A DNA stretch of 17,511 nt from an uncultured Prevotella sp. GTDB taxonomy: Bacteria; Bacteroidota; Bacteroidia; Bacteroidales; Bacteroidaceae. Both the position numbers and the translations under genes were made by a program. The stretch covers positions 1-17,511 of the forward strand of contig UQWP01000072.1 in the NCBI GenBank assembly GCA_900544825.1, given 5' to 3'. A model generated the notes under the pieces. The model had not been told where the DNA came from, ran no database searches, and worked only from the letters and a program-made list of their open reading frames with translations. Below, one piece after another: positions 13,311 to 17,511 of the stretch; positions within the stretch are counted from its first letter, which is position 1; each line of letters begins with the position of its first letter.

Positions 13311-15377
13311 TTATGAGTTCATAGAAATGAGGAACTCTTCATTGTTGCGGGTATGCTGCATACTATTGTGGATAGTGTTCATCGCCTCGATAGGGTTCAT
13401 GTCGGAAATGAACTTGCGGAGAATCCACATACGGTCGAGGGTTGTCTTATCCTGCAAGAGGTCGTCGCGACGGGTAGAAGAAGCCACGAGGTTGACAGCA
13501 GGGAAGATACGCTTGTTGCTGAGTGAGCGGTCGAGCTGCAACTCCATGTTACCTGTACCCTTGAACTCCTCGAAGATGACCTCATCCATCTTACTACCTG
13601 TATCAATCAGGGCTGTAGCGATGATGGTAAGCGAACCGCCGCCCTCGATATTACGGGCTGCACCGAAGAAACGCTTAGGCTTCTGCAATGCGTTGGCATC
13701 CACACCACCCGTCAACACCTTACCAGAAGCTGGAGCTACTGTATTATAGGCACGTGCCAGACGTGTGATAGAGTCGAGGAAGATGACAACATCATGACCG
13801 CACTCAACCATACGCTTTGCCTTCTCCAGAACGATGCCTGCAATTTTCACGTGGCGCTCGGCTGGCTCGTCGAAGGTAGAGGCGATGACCTCTGCATTCA
13901 CGGTGCGAGCCATATCTGTAACCTCCTCTGGGCGCTCGTCGATGAGCAGCATCATCAGGTATGCCTCTGGATGGTTGGCTGCGATGGCATTGGCGATATC
14001 CTTCATCAAGATGGTCTTACCGGTCTTTGGCTGTGCCACGATGAGTGCACGCTGTCCCTTACCGATAGGTGAGAAGAGATCTACTACGCGGGTACTCAGG
14101 TTGGTAGTACGACGGTCACCGCAGAGCTCAAACTTCTCGTTAGGGAAGAGTGGGGTGAGGTGCTCGAATGGAACACGGTCTCTTATATCCGAAGGGTCAC
14201 GACCATTGATCTTGTCGATGCTGGTGAGTGGGAAGTACTTTTCGCCCTCATGTGGAGGACGAACGTGGCACTGGATGACATCACCTGTCTTCAATCCGTA
14301 GCGCTTCACGAAATTGGTAGCTACGTAGATATCATCTGGAGATGAGAGATAGTTGAAATCGCTACTGCGAAGGAAACCATATCCATCAGAGAGTACTTCG
14401 AGTACACCATTGGCAGAGATGATATCAGTAAAATCATATTCCGGTTCCTGACTTACCTCCTTAGGTGCCTGTGCAGGAGCTGGTGCTGCAGTTGCAGCCG
14501 GAGTCATCGGACGGTCGAAGATATCGTATGTAGGCATGGCAGCCTGATCCTCGATAGGTAAATCTACCACGGTAATGAAATCGGTGCCATCGCCCGGGTC
14601 GCCTGTCCAGACGCCATCTGGTGTAGTCTCGGCTACAGCTGACTCTGGAGTATGTTTTGGAGTATTGTTTTCTTTTGGTTCTGCAGGAGTACTGTTCTCG
14701 TTGTGAGCATTCATCTTAGCCTGGAGCATGGCAATCAACTCACTGTTGTCATTGCCCGAACTGTCGGCAGTAAACTGCGCCTCAGGAATCTCTGCCTCCT
14801 GGTTGTCTGATACGGGAGCTTCTTCTGTTGGCTGCTCATTGTTTGACAGAGCTGTAGCCATAGCTTCTTCCTCAGAAACTGTAGTCTGTTCTGTTGGGGT
14901 CTCTGCATTTTCTGTTGGTTGCTCTGCAGTATTTTCTGGAGCTTTCATTGCTTCCTGCTGCATTTTGATGGCAGCCGCCTTGGCAGCCGCAATGGCTTCC
15001 AGTTCTGCCTTGCTCTTGCGTCCTCTGTGCTTAGGGAAAGCTGCCAGTGGATCTGCGATAGCAGGGGTAGCTTGTGAAGTCTCTCCTTCTGTGGTTGTAT
15101 CAGTAGCGGCAGGGCCGTTAACCTGGTTTTTCATAACATCGAAGTTTTCGCCCTCGATTCCATGAACAGAATATACTCGATCTTCTTTCTTGCTGGCGAT
15201 GCGTGTGCGTTTACGCTTTTGCGCAGCACCATCTGCTGATGCCTCTGCCAAAGCATCAAGAATCGTATAGATAATCGTCTCCTTATTGTCGCCAGATTTA
15301 ATCTTGACGCCAATCTCTTTTGCAAGGTCCTTCAGTTGAACGACACTTTTTGCTGATAATTCGTCTTTGCTATACAT
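13311..15377 (-). CDS. rho: transcription termination factor Rho with large N-terminal insertion
   Basis: A 688-residue hexameric RNA helicase that ends transcription at Rho-dependent sites. Residues 1-46 are the Rho N-domain (SAKSVVQLKDLAKEIGVKIK). About 47-313 are an insertion rich in A, T, E, P, N and Q with basic patches (KRKRTRIASKK; KHRGRKSK). The cold-shock-like RNA-binding domain starts near 314 (NGVLEVLSDGYGFLRS). The Walker A motif AQPKTGKT is 448-455 (K454) and Walker B VVIFLDS has D535. The Q- and R-loop region (GGVDANALQKPKRFFGAARN) is intact. E. coli Rho has 419 residues, so the excess is essentially the insertion. The frame stays open for 53 more codons to 15536, but that stretch contains rho's own promoter, so the start is 15377 (MYSKDELSAK). 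It is divergent from the ABC-F gene. Confidence 0.97.
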   Translation of the reverse strand: MYSKDELSAKSVVQLKDLAKEIGVKIKSGDNKETIIYTILDALAEASADGAAQKRKRTRIASKKEDRVYSVHGIEGENFDVMKNQVNGPAATDTTTEGETSQATPAIADPLAAFPKHRGRKSKAELEAIAAAKAAAIKMQQEAMKAPENTAEQPTENAETPTEQTTVSEEEAMATALSNNEQPTEEAPVSDNQEAEIPEAQFTADSSGNDNSELIAMLQAKMNAHNENSTPAEPKENNTPKHTPESAVAETTPDGVWTGDPGDGTDFITVVDLPIEDQAAMPTYDIFDRPMTPAATAAPAPAQAPKEVSQEPEYDFTDIISANGVLEVLSDGYGFLRSSDFNYLSSPDDIYVATNFVKRYGLKTGDVIQCHVRPPHEGEKYFPLTSIDKINGRDPSDIRDRVPFEHLTPLFPNEKFELCGDRRTTNLSTRVVDLFSPIGKGQRALIVAQPKTGKTILMKDIANAIAANHPEAYLMMLLIDERPEEVTDMARTVNAEVIASTFDEPAERHVKIAGIVLEKAKRMVECGHDVVIFLDSITRLARAYNTVAPASGKVLTGGVDANALQKPKRFFGAARNIEGGGSLTIIATALIDTGSKMDEVIFEEFKGTGNMELQLDRSLSNKRIFPAVNLVASSTRRDDLLQDKTTLDRMWILRKFISDMNPIEAMNTIHNSMQHTRNNEEFLISMNS

Positions 15378-15464
15378 TATTATATATTGTATATTATATG
15401 ATTTTTCTATGAAATGTAGCGTTTCTACAATGGAAACACTAGATGTATTTGAACTTTTCGAGTG

Positions 15465-15496
15465 CAAAGATAAGCAAAAAATTTGTTTCTGCCAAA
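15465..15496 (-). promoter_or_regulatory. rho promoter
   Basis: On the minus strand TTTG (15496-15493) and TATCTTTG (15472-15465) are 20 nt apart. The start should be near 15459, leaving a leader of about 80 nt, long enough for autoregulation by Rho, as is known for E. coli rho. Its -33 box lies inside the spacer of the oppositely directed ABC-F promoter. Confidence 0.75.
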
Positions 15497-15513
15497 TTTT
15501 TTCTGTAACTTTG
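15482..15513 (+). promoter_or_regulatory. ABC-F gene promoter
   Basis: TTTG (15482-15485) and TAACTTTG (15506-15513) are 20 nt apart. The predicted start near 15519-15520 leaves only about 10 nt before the ATG at 15530, so the mRNA is nearly leaderless. Confidence 0.78.
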
Positions 15514-15529
15514 CACAAAAATAACGAAA

Positions 15530-17362
15530 ATGGCAAGTCAAATACCGTATTTAGACGTTCAAAACCTCACCAAACGCTTTGGAGCTGAGGTTCTTTTTGA
15601 TAAAATCTCCTTCTCTATAGCTGAAGGACAGAAAGTGGGACTCGTGGCACGCAATGGCACGGGTAAATCTACATTGATGTCGGTGCTCATGGATAAGGAG
15701 GGACATGAGAGTGGTGATATCATCTATCGACGCGACTTGAAGGTGGGCTATCTGGAACAATCTCCTAAGTTTGATCCAGAGGAAAGCGTGCTGGAAGCTT
15801 GCTTCAATCATGAGGATGATCCGGAAAAGGTGCTCAAGGCAAAGCAGATCCTCACACAGTTGCATATCACGAACATGGACCAGCCGATGGGACAGTTGAG
15901 TGGTGGACAGCAGAAGCGTGTGGCACTCGCCAATGTGCTGATAGATGAGCCTGACTTCCTGATGCTCGATGAGCCTACCAACCACCTCGACCTGGAGATG
16001 ATAGAGTGGCTGGAGGGTTATCTGAACCGTGGCAACAAGACCATCTTCATGGTTACGCACGACCGTTTCTTCCTCGATAAGGTATGTAATACCATCCTGG
16101 AGCTCGACGACAAGACCATCTACACTTATCGTGGAAACTATGCTTACTACCTGGAAAAACGTCAGGAACGTATGGATAATCTGCGTGCAGAAATCCAGCA
16201 TTCCAAGAATCTCTATCGCAGAGAGCTGGACTGGATGCGCCGTCAGCCTCAGGCTCGCGGTCATAAGGCAAAATATCGTGAGGATGCTTTCTATGAGTTG
16301 GAGAAGGTTGCCAAGCAGCGCATCGAAGACCGTCAGGTAAGATTGAAGGCTTCTACCGTATATATTGGTTCGAAAATCTTCGAATGCCAGTATGTGAGCA
16401 AGGCTTTCGATGACAGAGGAAAGAAGAAGGTGATTCTCGATAACTTCTACTACAACTTTGCCCGATTTGAGAAGATGGGTATCGTAGGTAATAATGGTAC
16501 GGGAAAATCTACTTTCATCAAGATGCTCCTGGGTGAGGTGCAGCCGGATAGCGGTAAGTTTGATATTGGCGAGACCGTTCGCTTCGGTTATTTTTCGCAG
16601 GAGGGACTCAAGTTCAGGGAAGACCAGAAGGTGATTGATGTCATTACAGAGATTGCCGACTATATCGACCTGGGTAACGGCAAGCACATGACGGCTTCGC
16701 AGTTCCTGCAGTTCTTCCTCTTTACTCCTGAGGAACAGCACAACTATGTGTATAAGTTGAGTGGTGGCGAGAAGCGCAAGCTCTATCTCTGTACGGTGCT
16801 GATGAGAAATCCCAACTTTCTGGTACTCGATGAGCCTACCAATGACCTCGACATCCAGACCTTGCAGGTGTTGGAAGAGTATCTGCAGGATTTCGCCGGT
16901 TGCGTAATCGTGGTGAGTCACGACCGTTACTTCATGGACAAGGTGGTAGATCATCTCCTGGTGTTCAAGGGCGAAGGCGAAATTCAGGATTTCCCTGGCA
17001 ACTATACCCAGTATAGAGACTGGAGCAGGTTGCAGGAGAAGGATGAAGCAGAAAAAGCTGCAGCTACGGCTAAAAGCGCAGGCAATAACAATACGGCTGC
17101 CAACGATGGGGCCGGCACAGCCAAGCGTGATGCCAACTTTGAGAACAAGCGTAAGATGAGCTATAAGGAGAAGCGTGAATATGAACAGCTGACCCAGGAA
17201 ATAGAGAAGCTTACCGACGAGCAGAAAAAGTTGGAAGAAGCCCTTTGCAGCGGTACCCTGTCGGTAGAGGAATTGACCGAAAAGAGCAAGCGTCTGCCAG
17301 AAATCAAGGATGAGCTTGACGAGAAGGAAATGAGGTGGCTGGAACTGTCAGAGATGCTATAA
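15530..17362 (+). CDS. ABC-F family ATPase, Uup-like
   Basis: A 610-residue soluble protein with two ATP-binding cassettes and no membrane segment, which places it in the ABC-F group of ribosome-associated factors. Domain 1 has Walker A RNGTGKST (K46), signature LSGGQ (123-127) and DEPTNHLDL with E148. The inter-domain linker at about 205-270 is helical and basic (QARGHKAKYRED), as in the tRNA-contacting ABC_tran_Xtn region. Domain 2 has GNNGTGKS (K326), LSGGE (410-414) and DEPTNDLD (E435). A low-complexity stretch (AATAKSAGNNNTAANDGAG) leads to a C-terminal coiled coil of about 65 residues (YEQLTQEIEKLTDEQKKLEE), typical of Uup. The likely role is resolving stalled ribosomes or, as for Uup, DNA-linked functions; antibiotic protection cannot be inferred. 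The first glycine of Walker A 1 is alanine (GLVARNGTGKST). A heptamer array abuts the stop codon. Confidence 0.95.
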   Translation: MASQIPYLDVQNLTKRFGAEVLFDKISFSIAEGQKVGLVARNGTGKSTLMSVLMDKEGHESGDIIYRRDLKVGYLEQSPKFDPEESVLEACFNHEDDPEKVLKAKQILTQLHITNMDQPMGQLSGGQQKRVALANVLIDEPDFLMLDEPTNHLDLEMIEWLEGYLNRGNKTIFMVTHDRFFLDKVCNTILELDDKTIYTYRGNYAYYLEKRQERMDNLRAEIQHSKNLYRRELDWMRRQPQARGHKAKYREDAFYELEKVAKQRIEDRQVRLKASTVYIGSKIFECQYVSKAFDDRGKKKVILDNFYYNFARFEKMGIVGNNGTGKSTFIKMLLGEVQPDSGKFDIGETVRFGYFSQEGLKFREDQKVIDVITEIADYIDLGNGKHMTASQFLQFFLFTPEEQHNYVYKLSGGEKRKLYLCTVLMRNPNFLVLDEPTNDLDIQTLQVLEEYLQDFAGCVIVVSHDRYFMDKVVDHLLVFKGEGEIQDFPGNYTQYRDWSRLQEKDEAEKAAATAKSAGNNNTAANDGAGTAKRDANFENKRKMSYKEKREYEQLTQEIEKLTDEQKKLEEALCSGTLSVEELTEKSKRLPEIKDELDEKEMRWLELSEML

Positions 17363-17400
17363 ACTTTGAACTTTGAAGTTTGAACATTGAACTTTATGAT
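17363..17400 (+). repeat. heptamer array, copy D
   Basis: Directly after the TAA of the ABC-F gene come AC, TTTGAAC, TTTGAAG, TTTGAAC, ATTGAAC and TTTATGAT (17393-17400). It has the same design and the same orientation relative to its upstream gene as copy C after truA, more than 12 kb away. Confidence 0.85.
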
Positions 17401-17442
17401 AAGTTGGTGTGCTGCAAACTTTATGATAAGTTGGTGTGCTGC
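17390..17442 (+). repeat. perfect 26-bp tandem direct repeat
   Basis: Positions 17390-17415 and 17417-17442 are identical, one base apart. Each unit starts with AACTTTATGAT, the end of the heptamer array, and continues AAGTTGGTGTGCTGC. The duplication therefore begins within copy D and includes the closing octamer. Confidence 0.9.
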
Positions 17443-17511
17443 CTTTAATAATAAACTAGGGTGTCCAGTTCTCTGTTCTTAAAAACAAGCTGGAAACATC
17501 CCTGTTAATTG
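17443..17511. other. non-coding right edge with an interrupted inverted repeat
   Basis: AGGGTGT-CCAG (about 17458-17468) can pair, with bulges, with CTGG-AAACATCCCT (about 17490-17504) around an A/T-rich loop. No gene, T-run or transposase is visible before the window ends. It may be a terminator of unusual form or the start of another repeat. Confidence 0.3.

Noticed and set aside
15378..15536. 53-codon N-terminal extension of rho
   Set aside because: The segment contains rho's own promoter and overlaps the ABC-F promoter; residue 54 begins the conserved Rho N-domain.
15551..16954. Long open frame antisense to the ABC-F gene
   Set aside because: Mirror of conserved ABC motifs; no independent support.
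17363..17511. Insertion-sequence end
   Set aside because: No transposase, no paired terminal inverted repeat and no target duplication is visible within the window.

Overview
The window looks like a chromosomal housekeeping and carbon-utilisation segment from a Bacteroidota bacterium, most likely a Prevotellaceae member (Prevotella or Segatella type). Five things point there. Promoters match the Bacteroidota pattern TTTG-N19/20-TAnnTTTG. Canonical Shine-Dalgarno sequences are mostly absent. Rho carries an insertion of about 265 residues. A secreted hexosaminidase carries BspA-like leucine-rich repeats. M13 peptidase, hexuronate isomerase and DMT transporter genes are typical of gut Bacteroidales. 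Species cannot be fixed by eye. I see no tRNA, rRNA, CRISPR array, transposase or phage gene.

Layout. 1-3690: a promoter with a palindrome on its -33 box drives a sodium/solute symporter (SSS family) and a secreted M13 metallopeptidase (PepO), which overlap by one base (TAATG). They end in a bidirectional terminator. 3729-5527 (minus strand): truA, then an EamA/DMT-type permease, separated by an unusual set of heptamer repeats. 5694-7558 (plus): dapA from its own promoter, a 66-bp imperfect palindrome, then an AraC-family regulator. 7573-10520: a strong hairpin, uxaC, and a YihY/BrkB membrane protein with a C-terminal winged-helix-like tail. 10567-12747: a secreted GH20 beta-N-acetylhexosaminidase fused to an N-terminal LRR domain. 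12849-12989 (minus): a previously easy-to-miss 46-codon ORF for a one-helix membrane peptide, with its own -7 box. 13311-15377 (minus): rho. 15530-17362 (plus): a Uup-like ABC-F ATPase divergent from rho, with interleaved core promoters. 17363-17511: another heptamer array and a 26-bp tandem duplication.

How the genes relate. PepO (periplasm) and the symporter (inner membrane) may form a degrade-and-import pair, but the substrate is unknown. UxaC and GH20 fit growth on host or dietary glycans; the other hexuronate genes are not in the window, and the AraC protein next to uxaC is a plausible but unproven regulator. TruA, DapA, Rho and the ABC-F protein are core functions.

I found no convincing new multi-gene system. 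The most novel-looking signals are (1) a family of TTTGAAC heptamer arrays with a fixed TTTATGAT end, placed against stop and start codons; (2) the small membrane ORF; (3) the overlapping rho/ABC-F promoters; and (4) the LRR-GH20 fusion.
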